Part shown: positions 51,301-58,206 of the stretch, one piece after another | How the letters are laid out: every line of letters begins with the position of its first letter | How positions within the stretch are numbered: position 1 is the stretch's first letter | Source: Plantactinospora sp. BC1 | GTDB taxonomy: Bacteria > Actinomycetota > Actinomycetes > Mycobacteriales > Micromonosporaceae | DNA length: 64,000 nt | Reading direction: 5' to 3' | Assembly: GCF_003030345.1 (NCBI RefSeq) | Contig: NZ_CP028158.1 | Coordinates: forward strand, 124,001-188,000 | Program-made: the position numbers and the translations under genes | The notes under the pieces: model-generated | Databases searched by the model: none | The model's input: only the letters and a program-made list of their open reading frames with translations | Told to the model about the DNA's origin: nothing

Positions 51301-52842
51301 ACCAGCAACGAGACGTACGGCTGGGGCACCGCCGACCGGGAGGTCTGGCACGCGCTCGGCCTGGACCGGCTGCGGACCGAGGTGACCGGCGTGTCGTCCA
51401 CGCTGGAGGGCGGGACGGCCGTCGTCGAGGTACGCAGCGTCGCCCGGGGTTCGGCGGCCTTCGAGATCGACCAGACCATGCGCTACCGGATCGACGGGCG
51501 CGGCACGATCACCCTGGAACACCGGGTCACGCCGCGCGGCTCGGGCGTCGGGCAACTGCCCTACCTGCCCCGGGTCGGCGTGCAACTGCGGGTGCCGGAC
51601 TCGATGCGGAAGTTCGCCTACTACGGCCGGGGACCGCAGGAGACCTACAACGACCGGCAGCGGGGGGCCTTCACCGACGTGTGGCGCAGCACGGTCGACG
51701 AGGAGTACGTGCGCTACTCCCGGCCGCAGGCGTACGGCAACCACACCGGGGCCCGGTGGGCGTCGCTCAACGACGGCCGGCGGGGACTACTGGTCGGCAG
51801 CGCCACCGGTGCCGATCTCGACGTCAGCGTCACCCCCTACGACGAGCTGGCCCGGGCCGAGTACGACTTCCAGCTTCCACTGGTCCGCAACGACGGCTGG
51901 GTCACCCTGCACGCCGCCGCCGGGGAGACCGGGATGGGCGAGACGCCGAACTCGGTGCTGGACGAGTACCGGGTGCCGGCGAACCGGTCGCACGAGTACA
52001 CCCTGACGCTCCGGCCGCTGACCGGGCCGGAGGTCCGGGCCGGTGGCGTACCCGATTCCCGGGCGGCCGCGCCCTGCCCGCCGGACGTCGCGGTGGCGGC
52101 CGGTGCGGAGGTCCGCCCCGGCGAACCGCAGCGGGTCGCGGTCACGGTCACGGCCCGGTGCGCCGACGGCCTGCGGGACGCGGTGGTCAGGCTGGCCGCG
52201 CCGGCCGGCTGGACGGTCACCCCGGCGGCCGTGCCGCTGCCGCAGGTGCGGTTCGGCTCGCCCGAGGAGGCGGTCTTCACGGTCACCGCGCCGCCGGAGA
52301 CCGACTACGGCGGATACGAGCTGACCGCGACGGTGCAGGCGGTGGGCAACGGCTTCCCGTCGGCCGTGCAGGCCCGCACGACGGTACGCGCCCCGCTGCC
52401 GCCCGGGGACCGCTGGGTGAGCGACCTGCCGTTCCTGGTCGCCGAGAACGGTTGGGGGCCGGTGGAGCGGGACATGAGCAACGGCGAGCAGCCGGCCGGG
52501 GACGGGCAGCCGCTGCGGATCGGCGGGACGACCTACGACAAGGGGATCGGGGCGCACGCACCGTCCCGGATCGTGGTCGACCTGGCCGGCGAATGCACCG
52601 CGTTCCGGGCCGACGTCGGGGTCGACGAGGAGATGGGCGGGAGTGGCTCGGTCGCCTTCGAGGTCTGGGTCGACGGCGAGCGGCGGGCCGCGACCGGGGT
52701 CCTGACCGGTGCCGCCGGGCCCGAGCGGATCTCCGCCGACGTCACCGGCGGCCAGCGGCTGGAGTTGCGGATCACCGACGGCGGCAACGGCAACGGCGCC
52801 GACCACGGCGACTGGGCCGCCGCCCGGCTCACCTGCGCCTGA
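48301..52842 (+). CDS. Secreted GH2 beta-galactosidase with LamG and NPCBM domains
   Basis: This 1513-residue exported enzyme has a signal peptide, then the GH2 sugar-binding and Ig-like domains (about 50-345) and a TIM barrel. The acid/base Glu is in DTGNEAG (near 491) and the nucleophile in FGEYAHAMGNS (near 555). A LamG/concanavalin-like domain (about 607-785) is set in after the barrel (after GGFIWDWAEANL). The LacZ-type domains 4 and 5 follow (FAYYGRGPQETYNDR), then a NEW3-like beta-sandwich (about 1250-1365) and an NPCBM domain (about 1367-1513, TYDKGIGAHAPS). It probably removes beta-galactose from plant or microbial polymers outside the cell. The ATG at 48301 follows GAGAGGG. Confidence 0.93.
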   Translation: MSSRGLLAAFTLLALLAPGAAPPAAASAAGRPSTAAAAEGPVTAEDVYRYLDDPEMTGEGQQPPHAMLRPYPDARTAAADITEHSARSPWMLPLNGDWRLTVAERPGEVPAGFHAEDYDVSGWPTVTVPHTWQSDFVDHPMFRNIPEEIWPDDPPRVPRDVNPTGAYVRAFEVSPSWSGRRSFLRFEGVTSGYFVWVNGRYVGYDQGGYTPAEFDVTDALRPGTNRVAVQVHRWGSGAYLEDVDQWRYSGIFRDVWLYATPRTHLRDAYVSTDLDDRYRDATLTARIGLAGPADGYTVRGTLRDAAGRTVSTMTGRDTLSTTVRNPAKWSADAPHLYALVLELLDPEGRVVQTTAQAVGFREVEVRDAQLLVNGERILIKGTNRAETDPETGRHVSRAAQRRDVALMKRLHINAVRTSHYPSDPYLYDLANRHGLWIADEVDIETHSHENCPNNCLASRPEWQAAFADRFQAMVHRDKNHPSVIIWDTGNEAGLGTAHFAMAEWADANEPTRLLYHQSNSPNGDAPYADVWGPRYPTPRYVESIARTTTRPVVFGEYAHAMGNSVGNFDRFWALAREHPSLQGGFIWDWAEANLRQPLVFTPDSSRNRIQAFFVGKPSLVDGRRGKAVALSSLDDFVDVFRDPRLDFTGTEVTLDAWVRPGEWAGSFPVVTKGRAYALQMRDRGTLEFGVTTAAGWASVAAPVPANWYDDWHRVSGVYDGTALRLYVDGTEVGSAARSGALDPGLYEVNVGRNAATQQDDLRTRLARGLVDDVRVYGAALTADELAADPVRRAALALDFDRAQPRGEFDSLGISLSGTDGLVGTDRYLQPETVEVAWAHAPVRFDTDDAATGRVRVHNEQPAAALDLRLRWSLVEVDRTLRSGTRPLRLGPGQTVTLDLGAAPPNPQDRQRRLRLEAVGADGLRYGWDEFAAGGRVVPGVLPSVPGADAPRLTRDGRTVLVSGPGWRYRFDTGSGVLRSMTSDGRELLRTGPELDVYRPPTSNETYGWGTADREVWHALGLDRLRTEVTGVSSTLEGGTAVVEVRSVARGSAAFEIDQTMRYRIDGRGTITLEHRVTPRGSGVGQLPYLPRVGVQLRVPDSMRKFAYYGRGPQETYNDRQRGAFTDVWRSTVDEEYVRYSRPQAYGNHTGARWASLNDGRRGLLVGSATGADLDVSVTPYDELARAEYDFQLPLVRNDGWVTLHAAAGETGMGETPNSVLDEYRVPANRSHEYTLTLRPLTGPEVRAGGVPDSRAAAPCPPDVAVAAGAEVRPGEPQRVAVTVTARCADGLRDAVVRLAAPAGWTVTPAAVPLPQVRFGSPEEAVFTVTAPPETDYGGYELTATVQAVGNGFPSAVQARTTVRAPLPPGDRWVSDLPFLVAENGWGPVERDMSNGEQPAGDGQPLRIGGTTYDKGIGAHAPSRIVVDLAGECTAFRADVGVDEEMGGSGSVAFEVWVDGERRAATGVLTGAAGPERISADVTGGQRLELRITDGGNGNGADHGDWAAARLTCA

Positions 52843-52860
52843 CGCCGGTCAAGCTGCACT

Positions 52861-52909
52861 CCCCGACGCCGGTCGAGCTGCTTCTGAGGCGTGCCGACCG
52901 GCGTCGGGG
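52861..52909. terminator. Bidirectional terminator-like hairpin
   Basis: CCCCGACGCCGGTC (52861-52874) pairs fully with 52896-52909 across a 21-base loop, 18 nt after the GH2 stop and 49 nt after the stop of the convergent beta-helix gene. Confidence 0.7.
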
Positions 52910-52958
52910 CGGGCGGGCACGGCGGCCGGTCGGAGACGCCGACCGGCCGCCGGCCCGG

Positions 52959-54854
52959 TTACGGTGCCACCGGGTACTCCGTGAGATAGACCGGTGCGCC
53001 GACCCGGGTGGTGTCGGCCGGCCCGCCGACGCCGTTGACCACGTGGTCGATGGTGCCGGCGCTGAGGTTGACGGTCATGATGTGGTGCAGCCGCACGCCC
53101 GGGGTCTCCGGCACCTCGAAGCCGTTCTCGGTGTGGATCGACGGGTTGTTCTGGTTGAAGACGTACACCCCGCCGCCGTGCAGGGTGTGCCGCCGCACCC
53201 GGTCGCCGACCTTGTAGCCGGCCCAGCCCTCGACGTCGCCGTTCATCCAGTCGGCCTGGGTCGGCGGGTCGTACGGCAGCTCGTTCTGGTAGAGGATCGT
53301 CGTGCCGTCCTCGCCGTTCCAGACGGTGTTGTAGCGCTGGAAGTGCTCGACGAAGAGGCCGGTCGCGGTGACGTGGTCGCCGTTGATGACGGCGCCGTAC
53401 CGGCCGGTGTTGGTCCGCCAGCGGTCGGTGTCGCCGTTGACGCCCTCGGTGAAGCCCTCGACGCCGTGGTCACCGCGCCACACCCAGGTGTGGTCGATCA
53501 GGACGTGGTCGCTGTTCACCTCCAGGGCGATGTGCGTCCTGCCGATGTGCGGCCCGCCGACCCGGAAGTAGACGTCGGACAACGTGATCGGGTTGCCCGG
53601 GGTGCTGTGGTTGCGGCCGTGCCGGCTGCCGACCCGGAGCAGCACCGGCGACTCCCGCAGGCCGGCGTCGACGGTGACCCCGGCGACCACCACGCCGGGC
53701 ACCCCGGCGACCTCCAGCGGAACGGCGCCGTTCACGGCGGTCAGGGTGGCGTGCCCGATGCCCAGCACCACCGTGTCGGGGCGGCGGACCTCGATGCTGC
53801 GGGCCACGTCGTAGACGCCGGGGGTGAGCAGCAGATGCCGGCCGCGCGCCAACTCGCGGTTGATCACGTGTACCGGGTCGGACGGCCGGGCGACGAAGAA
53901 GTCCCGCAGCGGGATGGTCCGGCCCGGGGTCAGCCCGGCACCCCAGGTGACGCCCCGGCTCTCCCGTCGTACGGCGGGCACCCGGACCTGGTACTTCCCC
54001 TTCCCGTCGACGAAGAGGTACGGCTTCTCCCGGCTCAGCGGCGTCCGCTCCAGCGTGGTGTACGGCGGGTCGGGGAACCCGGCGTCGTCGGGTGCGCCGA
54101 CCACCCCGGCGAAGACCTGGTTCCAGACCGCGTTGGACCAGCTCGCGACCTCGGTGTTGCGGGTCAGCCACTGCTGCTGGGAGCCGTTGGTGGTGGCGGG
54201 CAGCCGCGAGTCGGCGATGAAGCCGCCGCTGGCGTACTGCGGTCCGGCGGTGCAGTAGTCCATCAGCGACAGTCCGCCGCCGCCGATGTTCATCCGGCGC
54301 AGCGAGACGGCCTGGGAGACGGCCCAGAAGTTCGCCGACGCCCGGCAGTCGTCCTGCCCCGTCGTGACGATGTTGATCGACAGGTTGGAGAGGGTACGCC
54401 AGAAGTTGACCAGGGCGATGCAGTTGCCGGTGCCACCGCCTTCGAGGCAGCGGTTGTAGACCTCGACCTTGCCGTTGATCACGACGTCGGTGGGGGAGGC
54501 GCCGAGCCCGGAGATCTCGGTGTAGTAGCCGACCTTTATCTGTAGCGGCTGTTCCGGGCTGCCGTAGGTGCCGGGCTTGAAGAGGTAGGCGTACCGGTCG
54601 GTGCCCATCTCGTTGCCGACCTGCCGGGCGTGTGTCGCGTCGAGCGTCGCCTGGATCTGGCTGACCGGCATGCTCGGGTCGAAGACGGTGACGTTGCGCC
54701 CGAGGTCCTGGGTACCGGGCCGGGCCGGGCCGGTGGCGCCGGCGGGTGCGCTCGTCGCGGTGGTGGCGGTGGCCAGTACGAGGCCGAGCACGAGCGCCCG
54801 ACGGAGCCGGTGCCGCGCGGGGCGCCGCCGGAGGCCGGGGGAGGGTGTCGTCAT
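52959..54854 (-). CDS. Secreted right-handed beta-helix protein (GH55/pectate-lyase-like)
   Basis: This 631-residue exported protein has an Arg-rich signal sequence (RRPARHRLRRALVLGLVLA). The rest looks like a beta-helix of the pectate lyase/GH55 type, with many short repeats such as GVPGVVVAGVTVDAG, SDHVLIDHTWVWRGDHG and GDHVTATGLFVEHF. Similar actinobacterial proteins carry the wrong label adenylyl cyclase in databases. It may act on beta-glucan or pectin-like polymers; no catalytic pair can be named. The ATG at 54854 has AAAGGACGG upstream. A LacI-type palindrome lies 107 bp before the start. Confidence 0.8.
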   Translation of the reverse strand: MTTPSPGLRRRPARHRLRRALVLGLVLATATTATSAPAGATGPARPGTQDLGRNVTVFDPSMPVSQIQATLDATHARQVGNEMGTDRYAYLFKPGTYGSPEQPLQIKVGYYTEISGLGASPTDVVINGKVEVYNRCLEGGGTGNCIALVNFWRTLSNLSINIVTTGQDDCRASANFWAVSQAVSLRRMNIGGGGLSLMDYCTAGPQYASGGFIADSRLPATTNGSQQQWLTRNTEVASWSNAVWNQVFAGVVGAPDDAGFPDPPYTTLERTPLSREKPYLFVDGKGKYQVRVPAVRRESRGVTWGAGLTPGRTIPLRDFFVARPSDPVHVINRELARGRHLLLTPGVYDVARSIEVRRPDTVVLGIGHATLTAVNGAVPLEVAGVPGVVVAGVTVDAGLRESPVLLRVGSRHGRNHSTPGNPITLSDVYFRVGGPHIGRTHIALEVNSDHVLIDHTWVWRGDHGVEGFTEGVNGDTDRWRTNTGRYGAVINGDHVTATGLFVEHFQRYNTVWNGEDGTTILYQNELPYDPPTQADWMNGDVEGWAGYKVGDRVRRHTLHGGGVYVFNQNNPSIHTENGFEVPETPGVRLHHIMTVNLSAGTIDHVVNGVGGPADTTRVGAPVYLTEYPVAP

Positions 54855-54961
54855 GCGGTTCGTCCGTCCTTTCCACTGGCCGGAGCAGCGGCTCCGGACG
54901 CAGCGACGGGGTGGGTCGACGGGGCACCTTCGCCGGGCGGCGGCGGAGTCCCGGACGGCTA

Positions 54962-54975
54962 AGAGAGCGCTCTCT
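54962..54975. promoter_or_regulatory. LacI-type operator (AGAGAGCGCTCTCT)
   Basis: A perfect 14-bp palindrome similar to CebR-type sites (TGGGAGCGCTCCCA), upstream of the beta-helix gene. Control by a cellulose/oligosaccharide repressor is likely. Confidence 0.75.
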
Positions 54976-55084
54976 CGACCGTCCGGGGACATCCGCTCGC
55001 CGCACGAGGAAGGTTGACATGTTTCTACCCGTTGCCCGCCCCGTACGCCATCGGACGAGCGGCGTCGTCGAGAGTCGACGGACG

Positions 55085-55375
55085 TCAGGAGATCCGGGTG
55101 GCGGTCCTCGGCGCGCTCGCGGGACAGACGACGAGCAGGCAGCTCTCGACGCGTACGGCGTCGATGACCGGGCCGTAGGCGCTGGGCGTGGTACTGGTGA
55201 ACCGGAGGGTGGTCGAGCCGGAGAGCACGTTGGTGAAGTACACCGTCCGGTACACGTAGCCCATGTCGGACGGGTTCCGGCCGGTGGTGTCGAAGGTCAG
55301 GTTGCCGATCGGTGACGCTATGGTGACGCGACCAGGCGGGACAAGGTCGTCCCTGCTCGGGAGTGCCGCCGCCAT
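55085..55375 (-). pseudogene. Fragment of a secreted DUF642/choice-of-anchor-like domain
   Basis: The frame reads VYRTVYFTNVLSGSTTLRFTSTTPSAYGPVIDAVRVES, the typical end of beta-sandwich domains of the DUF642/choice-of-anchor type. There is no signal peptide and the first half of the domain is missing, though the frame stays open with similar reading (KVGGYSFRCR) for a few codons upstream. It is probably a remnant of a cell-surface protein. Confidence 0.45.
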
Positions 55376-55528
55376 CCGACAGCGGAAGGAGTATCCGCCG
55401 ACCTTGACACGCCGGCCCCGATCGTCGGCGGAGCCGGTGGGCGTCGGTGCCGGGCGAGGTCGGGTCGGCCGGGATGGCAGCAGCGGCGGACCTCTGCCGG
55501 CGTGGCATCCCTCCGGCTGATACTCAGC
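55376..55528. other. Spacer without recognised features
   Basis: A short stretch between the anchor-like fragment and the CPBP protease gene. Nothing clear is seen in it. Confidence 0.3.
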
Positions 55529-56347
55529 TCAGCGCAGGATCAGCACCGCCACCGTGCCGATGACCGCGTTGGCGGTCACGTGCACCAGGTACGGCACCAG
55601 GATCCCGCCGCTGCGCAGCCGGAGCACGCCCAGGGCCAGCCCCCAGGTGCCGGCCATGACCATGCCGACCGTGCCGGACGGAAAGCCGGCGTGGTGTGCG
55701 GCGCCGAACAGCACCGCCTGGAGCAGCACCGCTGCCCGGGCACCCCAGACGGTGGCGAGTTCGCTCAGCAGTACCCCTCGGAAGAGCATCTCCTCCCACA
55801 CCGGGTTGACCAGCGCGAACCCCACGATCCCGAGGATGGCGAGCCAGAGTGGGAGGCGTTGCAGGTCCCGCAGGTATTCGGCCGGCTCGGGGCGTACCGC
55901 GAGCGCCCAGGCGACGAGTGCGACCCCGCCGAAGAGTACGGTGGCCAGGCCCAGCCACGGCGCCTCCGGGGTCAGCCTGCCCCGGGCCAGCCACGGCGCC
56001 GCCGGGGCCACCCCGGCCCATCGCCCGACGAGTAGCAGGCAGGCCAGCGGCAGCACGCAGACCAGCACGGTGGTGAGCGCGGGCGGCCAGTCGGCGAGGA
56101 TCCCCACCGCGAAGCAGCCGAAGAGCGGGCCGACGAAGGCGGCGGTCCGCAGCGCCGCCGGTGAACGCAGCACGGCGGCGGCCACGATCAGCGCGGCCAC
56201 CAGCACCGCGACGACCGCCGTCCGGGCCGGTGCCGCGGGATCGATCGGCAGCACGGCGCAGACACCGAGCGCGACGACGATGCCGCCGGCCAGCCCGGCC
56301 CGGTTGACCGACGACGTCGATCTCGACTGCTTCGTGCCTGAGGACAT
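55529..56347 (-). CDS. CPBP-family intramembrane metalloprotease
   Basis: This 272-residue membrane protein has seven or eight hydrophobic segments. The family motifs are all present: PVWEEMLFRGVLL (E-E-x-x-x-R), AVLFGAAHHAGF (F-x-x-x-H) and LVHVTANAVIG (H-x-x-x-N/B). These proteases (CAAX/Rce1-related, ABI) cut prenylated or membrane peptides, or give immunity to bacteriocin-like peptides. The ATG at 56347 was chosen because the first membrane helix follows after a short polar leader. No bacteriocin gene is evident near it. Confidence 0.88.
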   Translation of the reverse strand: MSSGTKQSRSTSSVNRAGLAGGIVVALGVCAVLPIDPAAPARTAVVAVLVAALIVAAAVLRSPAALRTAAFVGPLFGCFAVGILADWPPALTTVLVCVLPLACLLLVGRWAGVAPAAPWLARGRLTPEAPWLGLATVLFGGVALVAWALAVRPEPAEYLRDLQRLPLWLAILGIVGFALVNPVWEEMLFRGVLLSELATVWGARAAVLLQAVLFGAAHHAGFPSGTVGMVMAGTWGLALGVLRLRSGGILVPYLVHVTANAVIGTVAVLILR

Positions 56348-56514
56348 CGGCGGCTCCCGAGCGGTGCGCTGCGACGGCGGACAAATCACATTGTGCTGAC
56401 CGCTCGGCATCGAGGTGGTCCCGGACCGGCGCCGACCGCCGGAATCCCACCTCCGCGCGGCGCTGGCGCGCGCGTCGGAACGGCTCCACGATGCCCGGTC
56501 GTGACCCGAGCCGG

Positions 56515-56577
56515 TGTCGGTCGGGGTTGGTGCCGCTGGGGCACGAACGGCCCCGCAGGCACCCTCCCCGACCGACA
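56515..56577 (-). terminator. Long nested hairpin after the GH99 gene
   Basis: TGTCGGTCGGGG (56515-56526) pairs fully with 56566-56577. Inside it GGTGCC pairs with GGCACC and GGGGC with GCCCC around a 7-base loop. It starts 16 nt after the GH99 stop and is a likely operon terminator. Confidence 0.7.
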
Positions 56578-56593
56578 GCATCGGGTGGTCGAT

Positions 56594-58126
56594 TCAGCCG
56601 ACCAGGTCGAATCGTTCCCAGGGGCCGATTCCGGTCCGGTTGGCGACCAGCGGGGCGGCTCCGGCGTTCTCGGCGACCACGTACCGGTTGTTCACCGTGG
56701 CGCGCAGGCTGACGCTGCCGTCGCCGTTGCGGACCAGGTGGAAGGTCTCCCAGCCGCCGACCGCCGTCCGGTTGGCGACCAGCGGGTTCGCCCCGGCGTT
56801 CTCGGCGGCGACGTACCGGCCGTTGGCCCGGGCGCGCAGCGCCACGGTGCCGGCGCCGAGTTCGACGAGGTCGAACTGTTCCGCCGTACCGACGGCGGTG
56901 CGGCTGGCGATCAGCGGGGCGGTGCCGGCCGGGTCGGCGGTGACGTACCGGCCGTTGGCGTGGGCGCGCAGGCTCACCGGCCGGGCCGGATCGGGCCCCG
57001 GTCCGGGGTCGACGGCCGGGTTGAACTGGCGTACCCAGTGCCGGGTCCGGTCCAGGTAGGCCGTCTCGGCGGCGGCACCGGTCTGCCCGTACGCCCCGGA
57101 GTAGGTCAGGTAGCCGTGCCCGTCCGGCGGGTTCGCGCTGGCCGGTTCGATCGTCGAGCCCTCGTGCCACTCGTTGAACGAGGTGATCGAGACCCAGGTC
57201 GGCGGGCCGCCGTGCGCCGCGCTCAGCGCGTTGCCCCACTGCCGGTCGTACGCGGCGCCGTTCGCCCGGTCCACCGTCGGGGTGGTGTTGCCGGGCACCG
57301 CCCGGTCGTCGAGGTACCCGGGTGCCACCGAGGGAGCCCAGACCAGGCCGTTCGCCTTGCAGAAGGCGCTGGCGTCGGCCCAGCCGGGCGCGGTCGCCCC
57401 GGCGATCCCGTCGTAGGTGTACATCCCGCCGAAGTGCGCCACCTTCGTGGTGTCGGTGGTCTGGGCCAGCACGATGCTGTTCGGCTTGACCTGCTCCAGC
57501 GGGGACCAGTCGGTGATCCGCAGGCTCTCGAAGACGTAGAACGCCGACCGGTTGCCGTGCGCGGTGTCCCGGTGGAAGGCCGGGTGGCCGCCGTACCGGC
57601 TGTGGATGTAGTTGATGTCGGCGACGGTCGAGTCGGCGCTCCGCCCGGCGTACGGCTCAAGGTGCCAGGCGACCCGGAGGCCGTGCTCGGCGGCGGCGTC
57701 CAGCACCACCGGGGTCAGGTTGTCCTCGTAGGAGCCCTGCCCCCACCAGCTGTGCACCACCACCCCGACCCCGGCCCGGCTGATCCAGGCCATGTGCTGC
57801 CGCACCGCCGCCGGGTCACCGGAGTCGTACGCCCCGAGCGTCGGATAGAAGTTGGCGCCGATCTCCTGCGGCGGGGTGTGGCCGCCCTGTTGCCAGTGCC
57901 GGTAGCTGCCGGAGTGCGCCGGGTTGCCGTACCAGGAGTAGTAGAAGATGTGCACGTTGTCGGCGGTTCGCGGCGGCGCCGCTGCCGCGACCGGCTCGGC
58001 GGGGCCGGCCGGTGCGGCGGGGTCGGGCGGGGCGGCGGCGTTCGCCGGTACGGCCGGCGCGGCGAGCCCGGCCGCCAGCAGCAGGGTGGCGGCGGTGCGC
58101 CGCAGCCAGCGCGTTCTCGGGTGCAT
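56594..58126 (-). CDS. Secreted GH99 endo-alpha-mannosidase-like enzyme with beta-trefoil tail
   Basis: This 510-residue exported protein has a signal peptide ending near NAAAPP. Residues about 55-375 are of the GH99 type: IFYYSWYGNPAHSG, ANFYPTLGAYDSGD, VAWHLEPYAGR and WVSITSFNEWHEGSTIEPA. Family members cut internal alpha-1,2-mannosyl bonds. The last 130 residues hold three repeats of a fascin-like beta-trefoil (VSLRAHANGRYVTAD; VALRARANGRYVAAE; VSLRATVNNRYVVAE), probably for sugar binding. The ATG at 58126 has GGAGGTAA 6 nt upstream. It is the last gene of a minus-strand set of secreted proteins. Confidence 0.9.
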   Translation of the reverse strand: MHPRTRWLRRTAATLLLAAGLAAPAVPANAAAPPDPAAPAGPAEPVAAAAPPRTADNVHIFYYSWYGNPAHSGSYRHWQQGGHTPPQEIGANFYPTLGAYDSGDPAAVRQHMAWISRAGVGVVVHSWWGQGSYEDNLTPVVLDAAAEHGLRVAWHLEPYAGRSADSTVADINYIHSRYGGHPAFHRDTAHGNRSAFYVFESLRITDWSPLEQVKPNSIVLAQTTDTTKVAHFGGMYTYDGIAGATAPGWADASAFCKANGLVWAPSVAPGYLDDRAVPGNTTPTVDRANGAAYDRQWGNALSAAHGGPPTWVSITSFNEWHEGSTIEPASANPPDGHGYLTYSGAYGQTGAAAETAYLDRTRHWVRQFNPAVDPGPGPDPARPVSLRAHANGRYVTADPAGTAPLIASRTAVGTAEQFDLVELGAGTVALRARANGRYVAAENAGANPLVANRTAVGGWETFHLVRNGDGSVSLRATVNNRYVVAENAGAAPLVANRTGIGPWERFDLVG

Positions 58127-58149
58127 CAGGGGTTACCTCCGTTGTCGAG

Positions 58150-58200
58150 CCGGGCCGGCGCGGTGCGGTCGGGGGACGCCGACCGCACCGCCCGGCCCGG
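58150..58200 (-). terminator. 22-bp hairpin between the dehydrogenase and GH99 genes
   Basis: CCGGGCCGG plus GCGGTGCGGTCGG (58150-58172, one bulged C at 58159) pairs with 58179-58200 around a 6-base loop. It begins 6 nt after the dehydrogenase stop at 58207 and ends 24 nt before the GH99 ATG. It may be an attenuator or mRNA stabiliser. Confidence 0.78.
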
Positions 58201-58206
58201 GGGTGC

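Noticed and set aside
48999-54545. Plus-strand open frame of 1848 codons across the GH2 and beta-helix genes
   Set aside because: It runs through two real genes in wrong frames and shows no family motif.
52959-54854. Adenylyl cyclase label for the beta-helix protein
   Set aside because: No cyclase catalytic motif is present; the sequence is a secreted beta-helix.
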